From contig JAULSR010000005.1 of the NCBI GenBank assembly GCA_030512295.1, forward strand, positions 248,001 to 312,000: DNA of 64,000 nt. Reading direction: 5' to 3'. The stretch is from Bombardia bombarda (taxonomy: Eukaryota; Ascomycota; Sordariomycetes; Sordariales; Lasiosphaeriaceae). Positions 11,644-22,308 of the stretch are shown one piece after another (the stretch's first letter is position 1; each line of letters begins with the position of its first letter). The translations under genes were made by a program, and so were the position numbers. The notes below the pieces were generated by a model. It had not been told where the DNA came from. It ran no database searches and saw nothing but the letters and a program-made list of their open reading frames with translations.

Positions 11644-12276
11644 ATGCTCCCCATCCTCGCCCTCGTCGCCGCCGGCGCCACGCTCGCCCAGGCGCAGTCG
11701 TCCGTCATCTCCGTGATCCTGCCCCAGCTCGGCGACAACACCGCCATTGTCGGCTCCGTCGTCGCGGTGAGCGGCTCGGTTACGTCCATCGCGATCCAGT
11801 GCTCGCCCGGCACCGACTCTACCGAATGCGGTATTGGCCAGGGCGGCAATATCGTTGTCGGACCCTCGACGCTCGAGTGGCACCTGACGTACGCAGATGT
11901 CGCGACGGCAGACACAAACTGCCAGATCACGTCGGTGGGCGAGATCCTCGTCTGCACCGGCGACCTGACCCAGATCGACGAGTCGGCCAGCGCTACGGGT
12001 GCTGTCTCATTTACGAGCACCTCTCACGACGTCGAGACGTTGACGGGCTTCAGCGACTATATTGTGCCTGTCACGCTGACGGCCGGTCTGGAGAAGCTGG
12101 CTGCCGCGACGTCGACTTCAGATTCGACTTCAGCTCCGACTTCAGCTCCGACTGCAGCTTCGACTGCGGCTTCGAATGCGGCTTCGACTTCGGCTAGCAC
12201 GGGCGGTGTCCCGAGGATTACTGCACAGGCTGTTCTTGTCGCCATGGCGGGCGGTGCAGCTGCCATGATGATGTAG
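11644..12276 (+). CDS. Secreted GPI-anchor-type cell wall protein
   Basis: Single-exon, 210 residues. The start ATG lies directly after AAA at 11641-11643 and encodes a clear signal peptide (MLPILALVAAGATLAQA). The mature N-terminal domain has four cysteines (AIQC, TEC, TNC, LVC) and a conserved block, TLEWHLTYADV. A low-complexity Ser/Thr/Ala stalk covers about residues 155-190, and a hydrophobic C-terminus (AQAVLVAMAGGAAAMMM) after a small-residue region is what a GPI transamidase signal looks like. The Ser/Thr stalk is typical of O-mannosylated fungal wall proteins. Nothing in it suggests an enzyme. A degenerate tandem copy lies 1.5 kb upstream. Location at the plasma membrane or wall is an inference from the signal peptide and tail. 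Confidence 0.85.
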   Translation: MLPILALVAAGATLAQAQSSVISVILPQLGDNTAIVGSVVAVSGSVTSIAIQCSPGTDSTECGIGQGGNIVVGPSTLEWHLTYADVATADTNCQITSVGEILVCTGDLTQIDESASATGAVSFTSTSHDVETLTGFSDYIVPVTLTAGLEKLAAATSTSDSTSAPTSAPTAASTAASNAASTSASTGGVPRITAQAVLVAMAGGAAAMMM

Positions 12277-12634
12277 GGGGCACATGTTTACTTGTCGTCG
12301 AGTGTACAAATATGGTGTTTGTGTAGCAATTCATCTGGATCAAATGGCATATGGCGTGTAACTGGTAGACAAAAACACATCTAAGGATGTAAAACTATTC
12401 ATATCATGCAATCTGTCCGTCCGTCTGTCTCACGTTGATGCGCCAGGGGTATCTCGTGTATGCATATTGAGGGGAATGAGCAGAGAAACAACCTCTCCAA
12501 GAAACAAGCAACCAACCTTGGTTCATTTAGACAATCTGCCTTTTGTATTCCACCAAAAAAACAACGGCGAGAACATAAACCAGTCACCACCCACCACACA
12601 CTGGCAAAGAAACAAGAGAAAGCCCACCACACTA

Positions 12635-13422
12635 CTACTGGCCATGAGGTCTGTCCTCCCTTCCATCCTGCCAACTCGTGCAGTTGATGCAGCGAGTAGA
12701 CTGTTTCCTGATTAGCACTCATCCTCTTCATCATCCCTCCAAGTGAAGTAACAAACATACCTTCTCGTTGATACGCTTCCTACAGTACTTGCACTTAACC
12801 GTATGCTTAATGATGGGGTCGTTCGAGAAACACTGGTAGATAGACGCCAGCAGGTACAGCGAGAAACCGACGCCAACAAAGTTAATGAGGCGGTTGAGGA
12901 AAAATCTAAACAATAGTCAGAATATCGTATTGTAAATAGGGAGGGAACGGAACCAACTTACCCATACGCCATCACCACGGCACCATCCTCCTGCGCCTGC
13001 TTGAGGGTATTGTACCCGTCAGTCGACCCGAAATTCGGACCGGGCCGCAGCACCGCGAACTTTTCCTCTAAGTTCTTGTTGAGCGGCAGCAGGACCGAGA
13101 TGGGCGGCAGCAGGATGTCGCTGACGAGGGAGGTGATGACTGAGGTGAACATTGAGGCGAGGCTGGTTGTTTCTGAACATCAGTATGGGGGCCTTGAAGA
13201 CCAATATCTCATCGAGATATCCTATCTCACTCAAGACACAGGCTTTCACAGATAGAACAACAGCAGCACTCACATCAAACCAAAGGCAATCTCGAGCACA
13301 TTCCCCTGGAAGGCAAAATCGATAAACCCATCAATGACGCGCCGCGCCCTACGCCGACCCTGCTCGAGCAGGTCGTCTGAATCCTCAGATTCGTAGCCAT
13401 TGTTGGTGAGTCGGATGGGCAT
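12635..13422 (-). CDS. mscL: MscL-family large-conductance mechanosensitive channel
   Basis: Four exons on the minus strand (13274-13422, 12962-13162, 12761-12905, 12635-12700) give 186 residues. The introns are 111, 56 and 60 nt, with donors GTGAGT, GTAAGT and GTATGT, and all join in frame. The protein reads as a full MscL subunit. A short acidic/basic N-terminus leads into TM1 (FAFQGNVLEIAFGLI, then FTSVITSLVSDILLPPIS), comparable to the bacterial GNVVDLAVGVI pore helix. An external loop of about 45 residues carries FGSTDGYNTLKQAQEDGA, and TM2 is FLNRLINFVGVGFSLYLLAS. The cytoplasmic tail has two CxxC pairs (CKYC and CINC) like the zinc-ribbon-like tail of many bacterial MscL proteins. MscL opens at high membrane tension to release solutes during hypo-osmotic shock. 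The membrane in which it acts in this fungus cannot be read from the sequence. Confidence 0.93.
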
Positions 13423-13841
13423 GGCTGCTGTTCTCAATGAATGATGGGGGCTGTTATAGGTGAGTTAGGTATGGCAGGGGAGAACCCGGGCGCGACACAA
13501 ATGGGTCAAAAATTGAGAGAGACCCAAAAGAGGTTGAGACAATTCAAAAGCTTCACTCGAAGAAAGGATAAGGTGCAGCAAGAGAAAGAAGTCGCGCCTG
13601 CCTGTCTTTTGTCGTCGTCGTCCGTTCCCCCCTCCCGCCCTTGGATCTTGGCTACAGGATCTTGGCGTTGGCGGCGGGTGCTAAGGGAGGGAGCCCTGTT
13701 AGCAAGTCCCCTAAAACTGCCCATTACGTCATAGCTCGATTTGGTGGAGGTCCCAATCTCTTCGAAGGTTGAAAGTCTATCTACAAAATTGGGGAAACCC
13801 ACACAACCATAATACACAATTCCGCACAAAAGCTTCAACAT
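13423..13841. other. Divergent promoter region between mscL and tRNA-Val
   Basis: No gene seen. It holds the upstream region of the minus-strand channel gene and the 5' flank of the tRNA gene. No specific control element recognised. Confidence 0.45.
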
Positions 13842-13943
13842 GTTCGGCTGGTGTAGTGGTTATCACATCTTGCTCACATTCGATGATAGGAATATCACGG
13901 GTCAGATCCAAGAAGGTGGCAGGTTCGATCCCTGCGTCGAACA
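13842..13943 (+). tRNA. tRNA-Val (anticodon CAC) with 29-nt intron
   Basis: The 7-bp acceptor stem pairs 13842-13848 (GTTCGGC) with 13936-13942 (GTCGAAC), with one G-U pair; the discriminator is A13943. The D arm is GTGTAGTGGTTATCAC (A box). The anticodon stem TCTTG/CAAGA closes a loop C-T-CAC-A-C, giving anticodon CAC, which reads GUG valine codons. The intron sits at the canonical position after base 37 and covers 29 bases (about 13879-13907), leaving a 73-nt mature tRNA. The T arm is GCAGG-TTCGATC-CCTGC and provides the B box. CCA is not encoded, as expected in eukaryotes. A run of T residues just downstream (TTTGTTTTGTTTT) is the RNA polymerase III terminator. Confidence 0.95.
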
Positions 13944-14040
13944 TTTGTTTTGTTTTGCCATTTTGGCCAGCCTGCCCGTTTCATGCCGGGCCGTGTTTCG
14001 GCCATTCATTTTGCGCAAAAATAACTATCCCATCCACAAC

Positions 14041-14325
14041 TACCGAAGGCTCGCACGAAAAAGAACGATGAGCTAAACCTCTTTTATGCGAAAGACCGTT
14101 GGCTGCCAAAGCTTCCATGGCTACCCACATTGCTTTCCCAATTCGGCGTGATCATCCAAACCCTCGTTTCCACCACCCATGCTTCTGATTTCTGACCCTG
14201 TCAGCAACCTAGTCAACAGCCCTGACTGAACCTTGCGAGGCAGCCGAGTGATCGGTCGATCTGGGGAAGGGGTTCAGCCTCCTATGCAATAGGTTTATCG
14301 TTCTCTTTCGTGCAAGCCTTCGGTA
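14041..14325. mobile_element. MITE-like element with 29-bp terminal inverted repeats
   Basis: The ends are inverted repeats: 14041-14069 begins TACCGAAGGC and 14297-14325 is its reverse complement with two mismatches. Both ends finish in TA, the target duplication of Tc1/mariner elements. A 15-bp direct repeat flanks the element (14026-14040 and 14324-14338, one mismatch), with a further partial copy just to the right. The 285-bp interior has no open frame for a transposase, so this would be a non-autonomous element. It lies 100 bases downstream of a tRNA gene, a common landing site. Whether further copies exist in the genome cannot be seen here. Confidence 0.55.
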
Positions 14326-14904
14326 TCCCATCTACAACTATCCCATCACAACTTTCCGCGGTCTCCGTTCTTTTTGTCGCCCACTTGCCTTACCTCGGTT
14401 AGATCGATGGCAACTGTAGTCTGGCTATCCCCCACCACGAACTGGTCTGTCACGAGCACAGACCGACCACTAAACCACGACTCCCCAAAAGGGCTAAAGG
14501 GGAACGTTGTTCGACTTGCCATAGTCGAACCCTGTACCGTATTTTGAAGGGTGCCACGGTGTGTTGGGATGCCGCCAGCCCCAACACCAGCCTGCCAGGG
14601 AGCCTGGGATTGCCAGGCCGTGACATGGTCGGTCCTTCCCGTCCATCGTGAAATGACAAAACTCTGCGCTGGCTCCTTCCCTGCCACGGGACATCATACG
14701 ACCAAGCTGGACAGTGTAAACTTAATCGGAGATGAACCGCTTGCCCCTTCCATTATTGTCCGAGTTGAACCCGGGAGGACTGGTGTGTAGAAAATCCTTC
14801 TTCCTTGTGCGAATGTGTAGTCTTCAGATCTTTATGCTATCTCAACAATTCAATTATATTCGTCAACTATTCTTTATTCAAATCAATTATCTAAGTTCTT
14901 CACG
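14326..14904. other. Non-coding, possibly relic sequence
   Basis: No gene I can support. A minus-strand open stretch (ATG near 14532 down to a GTAAGG at about 14395) reads like a coding exon for some 45 residues, but there is no partner exon and no recognised family. 14810-14900 is AT-rich and could be a promoter for the small frame that follows. Confidence 0.35.
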
Positions 14905-15270
14905 ATGATCGAAGCAGCGTTTGAAGTTCTTTCCGAGGTCGTAAGCCAGGCCAGAAGCGTTCCTGGGACCCCTAGTCTGGAAAGGTTCTTGAAATTGGCC
15001 GGGTTGGCTCTCAAGATCGGCACAGTGCCCCTGAAGCAGGCCAAGCTCGAGCAGGAAGAGGAGAGGCGCCGCGCATCCAGCGGGATCAGGCCCAGCTCCG
15101 TGACTACAAGGCCAAGCTGGTTGCCGATCGGCTTGCCTTTGACAGAGGAAGGAAGGGTAAGAAAAATGGGTTTGGTCTGCGCACTGGATACTGTGCGAGA
15201 GTGGGCGCCCCCGTGTGCCTACTAGCTTGTTCGAGACGACTCGACCGAGAGTCGAGAGCGGCCGCGTAGG
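14905..15270 (+). pseudogene. Possible small gene or relic, frameshifted
   Basis: An ATG at 14905 follows an AT-rich stretch and opens a frame reading MIEAAFEVLSEVVSQ and then a charged helix (KQAKLEQEEERRR). After about 15070 the same kind of helical composition continues one frame over (QAQLRDYKAKLVADR, then LAFDRGRK). The two halves look like a single coiled-coil-rich protein broken by an indel at the GC-rich GGCGCCGCGC. The uninterrupted frame alone would give 106 residues ending at 15225; the shifted one stops at about 15270. I do not recognise a family. It could equally be chance. Confidence 0.3.
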
Positions 15271-17245
15271 ATGACCTGTCCAGGTCACATACCTGGTACC
15301 TAATGGTGCAAGTTGTTGAAAGCCCCTCTCAGGTCTTGGCATGGCGTTTGCAGGTTAGAATTGCTGAGGTCGGTTATCGCTGGTAACATGATCTGTCCCT
15401 CCTGCACGTCAAATGGCACAAAGCTGGGGGGCCCAAATGGCGGCCCACCTCAACCAAATCAAATCCAAGCAGACAGATAAACCAACAAATCAGCGGAAAG
15501 AATGAAGCTCAACGGTTTGACCGTCAGGCTGTTCTCATTTAATATTCGGATCACAATCTATGTCTTGGTTGTCTGCCTTTGTTGCTGTCCATGCAACATT
15601 CCATTGGCCGCAATTACGATACTGTGGACTGGACTAATGTGCCGGATGTAGTCTCAACAGTCCGGTGGCTGGGCCACCATCGAGGGTGTGATGCAATATT
15701 TCTCTGGCTGTCTGTTATCCCGGCTTAAATTGACAGAAACTGGCCGGGATCTGCTTCCTGCCAGCCCCCAAGCATGAGGACACCGGCGAGCCCTAGACCT
15801 AGGAGCCGCCGCGCGCAATACGGATGTCACATCCGTTCCAGTAAGGAGATGGCTGTGTTCCAGGCCTAATGTATTTCGAGGCAATCACCATCAGCCCACC
15901 GCAGCCAAACAGATGCCAGAGAAGCTGTGTAACTCGGGCCAAGGAGTGCCAGTGCTCACGGAAGGCGGACGGCATACATCCCCCCAGCCCCTCTGTCTTT
16001 TGGTTTCTTCGCGCTCTCAACGGTGCGTCGCACTGTTGCTAGTGAGAGCTCCAGCGGAGACGTTACTAGTGACAGCAACTGTTCGATTATTCCAGGCAGC
16101 AGGTCGGCAGAATGGTACCGTATGTTGAAGTCACGACCGACTCTAAGAGACTAACTGACGTGCATATGTGAGTTTTAGCACTTCAATGCCACTCACTACC
16201 GCTAATGCAGCTGGACGATGCAACGGACGACGTGTCCCTTTGTCACAGGCGGCCGTCACCGCTGATTCAGAATATGAAATACTGAGATATGCAGTTTGCA
16301 AACTTGACAGTGGATGCTATTGGAAGCTTCCGGGAGTGGAGAAGCGGGCTTGGTTGCCGTTGACATTTGTCCAGGATCCGTGGCTTTGAAGCGAGTCTTA
16401 GACTGACTGCTATTACAACACAGAGGAGGAGGAGGGTATGTCTGGACACCGTTCTGCCGTTTGTGCCAAGATTTTCTTTGGTCCGTTGCAAGCCGTTAAA
16501 GACACGCTTTGAGAGGATCTACAATGTGTAAGATAAAATTCAATACTTGTCCACGCTTTTGCGGGACTTTTTTGTCATACACCGGTACCAGCATATTAAC
16601 TCGGAGGTGTTAGGCTGTATATACTACCTAGTCTCGTTGGTTAGATAGTGCAATCAATCATGGTTCAAAGTCTCCATAATAAAGCATGGAATAATAAAAA
16701 CCTTTTTTATCAATACATAATTAGCAGAATTCTCTTCAAGAATTGCGTCCAACATGGTGAAAGATGAGCGTGGTGAGAGTGCGGACAAAGGGGTTGGGCT
16801 CAAAGTGCTGGTGAGGCCCGTGCGCTGTGTTTACTATCCCTTTACCCCCTTTTTCACTTACTCATCCAGGAACTGTTCAGTCATTCAAAATCTAGTGCTT
16901 GACTAGGATCAGAGATTGAGAATGTGAGATTGGAAAGGGTTTATACCCATACCGATAAATGGCAGGTTTCTTCATATTTAGGGAATACAAAGAACTCTAA
17001 TGTTGAAAGTCCAACAGAGCTTTGTTGACTACCAGTGGTCCTGGTGGATCATTGGCCTTCAATCAATCTAGATCCACGACTTTGCATAGGCTTGCAGGGT
17101 TGTCCCAACTCGATCCGTCCTTGTTGCCATTTTCTGTCCCTATTCAGTCAACTCAGCTTGAATTATATGCCCTCTCAGCAAAGCCTACTCCCTCCCCATC
17201 TCCAAGCTCTTTATGTCCTCCACTCCCACGCAGATGCCTTAAATC
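15271..17245. other. Intergenic region, no gene seen
   Basis: Open frames here are short and without motifs. A perfect 8-bp inverted repeat around one base lies near 15817-15833 (ACGGATGT-C-ACATCCGT on the + strand). AT content rises after 16500, next to the 3' end of the minus-strand secreted-protein gene. Confidence 0.45.
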
Positions 17246-18480
17246 TTAAACAGTAACAGAGACAGCGGTAACGGTTGTTGTTCCTGAGAATACCGTCACC
17301 ACCGGCGACGAAGTCGAGGTTGATACCTGAGTGTCAGTGAGAAAGATCAGTATTTGGTTCACCTCAACAACAGCGAGACCCTATCGAAAGAACTCACCAC
17401 TGAGTTAGGAATCACCACCAAGCTCGTAAACGTCGCAGTACCCACCACGCTTGCATCCGCTGACCCGGAGACAAGCGTGTCTGTGGAGACCAGGGTGATG
17501 GTCCTCCCATCGACACCAGTCGTGGTCTGCACCGCAGGAGTGGGGGCGAAGGGGCTGACCACAACAGATGGAGAAGCTGGTACCGCCGCCACACCACCAC
17601 CCTGTGTCACGGTAATGGTAGTGGCGATGGGGGCGGTAGTCTGAATGCCGGAGCTGGCAGTCACCGTCACAACCACCAAAGAAGGTGTCTGGGGCTGGGG
17701 CGCCGTGACAACGCCGCCGCCGCCGCCGACGGGTGCGGCTACAGTGACGACGACGATGGAGTAGGTGACGGTTACTGGCTCGGGGACCTCTACGAGACCG
17801 GTCACGGTGATGACGACGATGTCGGATGGGCCGGCGGTTTGGTTCACGAGAATGGGTGGGGCGGTGACGGCGGCGACGCCGGTGGCGTTGGCAGTGACGA
17901 TGACGATATCTGTGGTGTTTGCCGTTGCTGGCGGAGGGAGCGGAGAGGGGGTGAAGGTTGCAATGATGGGAGCCTCGGTGATGGTGACGAGGGTGAAGCT
18001 TCCGTTTGATGACGGGGCGGGGGCTGCAGAGACGGCAGCGGTGGTGGGGGCTTCGGTGGTGCTCAAGAGAACTAAAGTGATGTTTACCGGAAATGGGAGC
18101 GGGGTTGGAACTGGCGTCGTTAGGTTGGCAAATATGGTGATTTCGGAGACGTTTGCGGGGGATGAAGGAGTGGGCAGGTTGGAGGGCAGGTTGGATATGT
18201 TAAGGAAAGTGGTGGCGGCTGCCGCGGAGACGGTTGGCGCGTCCTGAGTGGGCGCGATTCCTTCCGTCGTTCCTTGTCGCTTTGCAAGCCGGATGAAATT
18301 ATGGTAGAAGTTCCCTGAGCTGAGGCGACCCTGGGCCAGTGGTGTTTTGGCTTGATTCACATTGTCTTCCGGATTCATGGCCATGTCCACGCCCGTACCC
18401 ACACCAATACCCCCTGGGGCTGGGGCAGCTAGGACGGCCACGCTGGCCAAAGCAGCGATGAACAAAGCGTGGGGATACAT
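17246..18480 (-). CDS. Secreted Ser/Thr/Val-rich protein with Kex2-type site
   Basis: Two exons, 17398-18480 and 17246-17326, joined over a 71-nt intron (GTGAGT donor, ACTCAG acceptor, phase 0), give 387 residues. The start at 18480 is chosen because it begins a textbook signal peptide (MYPHALFIAALASVAVLAAP); the frame is open 23 codons further upstream without purpose. Residues 67-68 are a Lys-Arg followed by Gln, a typical Kex2 processing site that would remove a pro-segment. The rest is low-complexity Thr/Val/Ala/Pro with many N-glycosylation sequons (NIS, NVS, NLT, NIT, NTT, NAT, NQT). There is no cysteine-rich domain and no strong C-terminal GPI signal. It looks like a heavily glycosylated wall or secreted mucin-like protein; no enzymatic function is suggested. 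Confidence 0.82.
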
Positions 18481-20911
18481 GCTGGGCGTGGCAGGTTGCT
18501 CTCTGAAAGAATGTAGGTTGCTAACGCCCGCTGTTTGATATTCAACCACTCTACTAGAAACAACTGGAACATGTGTGCTGTCTTATATACGACCTTGAGC
18601 CAGACCACCCAATATTGTTGGGCCCCATCAATTTCCTGGTTTCAGCAAGGACTCGTAGTCCACACGAGATCGTTCTCTGACTTGTTCCATGGCACAAGAT
18701 ACAGGTTGTATGGGCATGAACACAGGCCAATGAGTCACTGTAGAGACTATGGAACTTTTGGCATTGTAGACTGATCACCATATGGGCCTCGTAGTCACGT
18801 AGGCTCTGCGGTGCTTCTTTCGGCCATAAGCGTAACTCGATGCTTCCACAAGCAGCCGTGCCATCCAACCAGTAGTCCACGACGGTGTGGTGCTTCCAAC
18901 TGACGGCAGGAAAGAGATGAATATTTCGTAACTGCTAAGACTTCGAGTCCATCTTGTCCTACAGGAGCTGAGTGGCAAGTATTACAAGGGAGGAAAAGTG
19001 GATGGGACAGTGGGTGTCCGAGAGTAAGCATTCATAGATCCCATAGGCCGTACTATCTATTGAGTTTCTCGGGACTGTTGGACTCGGGATACTAAGTATT
19101 TTCCCCTGTTGCCTTCAGAATGTCTTATGTCTAAACTCCGGTCTGAATGCGTGCCTAGGACATAAAATTGACTCAGCCCGTTTGGTGGTGTTGCTATGCT
19201 CTGGGTACAAATTTACGAGCTACATGATGGATCATAGCGACGTGTTAGTGATCATGTTGGACACAAATGGAGATTGTACTTCCGAAATCGTTCCACTAGA
19301 TACTATTGTACGGACCACAGAATCAGATATTCCTTGGTACTAGCCGTTAGTTGAGAGGTACAATGACACCACAGCATCCGGCATCCCCTTTTACCAGATA
19401 CCTTTCAAGTGATGCGGGTTCTGGACTAAAGCCATGGTTTGGTCTTCCGTATGATTTCTAAAGAGAAGGGCACTTCTATGTTACATGCCAACATGGCCGG
19501 CATATCTAGCCTAGGACTATGGTACATCAAATGCAGATTCCAATCTTGTGCTCCCTCCTTTTCTCCGTCTTCACCATGTGAGTACGACGATCAGCTATCC
19601 CTTCGCCACCCGGTTGAAGAATGCGACAGGGCTCGACGTTCAAAAGGCCATCTGGGAATATTCTGTTTGACTGTGTTGGTATTCCTCCTAATATGAATTG
19701 CCTTGTGGGACTGTTGGCAGAGATAACAAGAAATCCAGGCTCGCATGTATGTGTCCAATCTCTCAATATTAACACCTAAATACCAACTCTTCCAAGCCCG
19801 AGCCCATTGCTCTGATATTTGAAGATCATCCAGATTGTATGGACAGACAAATGTGGAATTTCTCGGATACGGGTCATGATGTGTGAAGAAGTGCGCTACA
19901 AGCAATACTGCGGACAAGAATATGACCAGTTCACTTTAATTTGGCCTTGGATAGACGAGTGTGGAAGACATCCAACTAGGAGAAGACGGTAAAGAAGTTT
20001 TGTCGCAACAATCTCAGATCATCATTATGGACCTCTTTCCCTCCTACCCATGCTCTCTCATCCTCATAGCCACTGCACATTCAGCACTTCGTCTCATATA
20101 CAAATTCATCCACACACGTCATCTACAAACATGATCTTGGTTCTATTCCGAGAGCATTCTATATGTGTAATCACCTAGCTGTACCATTCAATATCGAGAC
20201 TGGCCTCATCTACACATAAACGTCAACTGACGAAATCGCTCCACCAGAAGCAAAATCGACGCCAGGAGCCCTTTCTCGACGATGGTTCTTTCCTAAATTT
20301 CATCGTGGCACTCAATTCACTTGCAACTGACTTCCCTTTCTGGATTTCAAGACAGTTAGGCTAAAAGCCTAATACCAACAGGCCCTTCAACCTTCCAGAT
20401 CCAGTTTAACTCACAATCCTGGAGCGTATAACTTCTTCTCCATTCGTGGTTTAAACGCCTTTCTACAGCCTTCTCAAACGTTGCACTCACTTCAGAATTA
20501 CAACCTTACAATCAGGATTACGCCTTTTTGTGGCTTTTTTAAACCACTCCAAACCACACTTTCCTCATCCCAATCCCTACCTAGAGATCACCTCGATATA
20601 CGACTTCTGTTTGCCGTGTAAGTAAATTCTTAAGCCAAACAGCTACGATTGTCACCTTCCCACTCACCACAGGCAATCTATTCAGTCTCGTCAACAGCCC
20701 TGCTAGATGCCACATCACCCACATCATCTCCATATTCCCACCAATACAATCACTACCAGGCACAGGTCCACGCAGGGCACTCTTTTCTCGAGATAAAAGG
20801 GACATTAAAGGGCCCAAGGTGGAAAGTTCTGCAGAGCTGCACCATTCCCAGATCACAAAAGTTAATATTTTCCACGCCAAAGACCTTTAGTATCGCCTTT
20901 CGGGAAACAGA
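18481..20911. other. Divergent intergenic region
   Basis: No gene supported. This 2.4 kb lies between two divergently transcribed genes (secreted protein to the left, SET protein to the right) and must contain both promoters. A 7-bp-stem hairpin (TTAGGCT-AAA-AGCCTAA) lies near 20356-20372. The last several hundred bases are pyrimidine-rich, as in long fungal leaders. Confidence 0.45.
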
Positions 20912-22308
20912 ATGGGGCGAAAGGATGTCAAGCACAACGATAATGTGGTCATGGAGAATCCGATGATCCTTGCCAACCAGATTACCCTTACCGGGAGCAC
21001 AAACACCCACAAAACAGATACTCTCAACCCCACCAAGCTTGTGAACAGCCTTGAAGGCTTCATCCAGGTTGGTGTTGCCACTTATGGTCTTTCCATGTTC
21101 CGTGTCGGTCTGTTAACACCCCCGATTACATCTAGAAAACGCCTGGCTCCGATGAAACTCGTTGCGAAACGATCACTGACACGACCGAGAGCGAGTCGTC
21201 TGACCAAGATAGTGACAACCGAGAGTCCACTCCAAGCTCTTCTATTCTTGGCGACGTTGCCCACGATCATCTCAAAGATTCCGAAGACACGAAACTTGAA
21301 GGATGTGACACAGACACCCCGGACAGATCACGGCATCATTTTCTTAATCCCGTGCTTCGCTTTGACGACTACAAATATCTGGACAAGCTGTCTCTAAAGG
21401 ACGCTGTGGATCTATATGATCTCGCAAGCGGTGCTAAAGATGATCTCTCACAGAGTGTCAAGATTGACAATGATGAGGATGATGAATACGACAGATGGGA
21501 TGATGAGACGAACGACATCGCGGTCTCAAACCCGAAAGAGAACCCTGGATCCGGCTGGCAGCAATACCAACCTCGCGAGCGAACCATCTACGACTACCCA
21601 CCCGACCCCGACAAGCCAATCTCCATCGACCGTTTCTTGGGTCGACCGGGTGTCCGAGCAAGACTCGGAATGGGGTCTGAGGTCCCAAGACACAAGTACA
21701 ACTATGAGTACTTTTTCGAAATCCGCAAGTCCAAGCTGGGCGGCCTCGGAGCCTTTGCTGTTCGGGACCTCGAGTTCAACGAGGTCATCCTAATGGAGAA
21801 GCCCATCCTGAAGACAACACACTCCTTCTTTCCCAGGGACTTTTACAAGCTGAATGCCGACGATCAAGGAATCTTCATGACACTCAGTAACGTGGGGGTC
21901 ATACAAGCAGTCCCACTCAGCTAGACATCATCAAAGATACGAATTCGTAAGTCGTCGTCATCATGCAACAATTAACACAATGACTCCATGTTGGGTCAAC
22001 TAACAGTCAAAAACAGATTCCTCGTCCCAGGAGGTATTGCAGTGTTTGCCATCGCATCTCGCTTTAACCACGCCTGTGAGCCTAAGCGTAACGTTAAGTA
22101 CGCGTACGACAACAGGCACGGGGTCATCACGTTCGCGGTTTGCGACTACCTGATCCCGGCAGGCACCGAGCTCTTGGTTACGTACGGCGGAAGTCCCGCC
22201 AGTCTGTACCACAACTACGGTTTTCGTTGCGTATGCGGCGGCTGCAAAACCTTGACGGATAAAGATATTGAGGCACTGCACGCCGAGCAGTGGGGGACCG
22301 TTCTCTGA
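20912..22308 (+). CDS. SET-domain protein (probable lysine methyltransferase), one frameshift
   Basis: Exons are 20912-21067, 21136-21946 and 22017-22308. Intron 1 (68 nt, GTTGGT donor) and intron 2 (70 nt, GTAAGT donor, CTAAC branch) join in frame. The N-terminal 240 residues are acidic and disordered. The SET domain starts near residue 245 with FFEIRKSKLGGLGAFAVRDL. It continues with FLVPGGIAVFAIASRFNHAC (the NHxC cofactor motif) and ELLVTYGGSP (catalytic Tyr-Gly), and ends in a post-SET CVCGGC. The frame breaks at the G5 run 21894-21898: one extra G would read SNVGGHTSSPTQLDIIKDTNS straight into exon 3 and give exactly 420 codons (419 aa). As written, the frame stops at 21922-21924 before the catalytic half. 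Homologous fungal proteins are mostly uncharacterised; the substrate is unknown. A sequencing error is more likely than a true null allele. Confidence 0.8.

Noticed and set aside
14395..14532. Minus-strand exon-like stretch ending at a GTAAGG donor-like site
   Set aside because: Reads smoothly for about 45 residues but lacks any identifiable second exon or homologous family.
14745..14800. Possible minus-strand tRNA (GGGTTCAACTCGG resembles a B box)
   Set aside because: No A box, no acceptor stem and no anticodon arm could be built around it.
21892..21925. Very short intron (about 34 nt) ending at CACTCAG in the SET gene
   Set aside because: Too short for a fungal intron, and no branch site; an extra G in the homopolymer is simpler.
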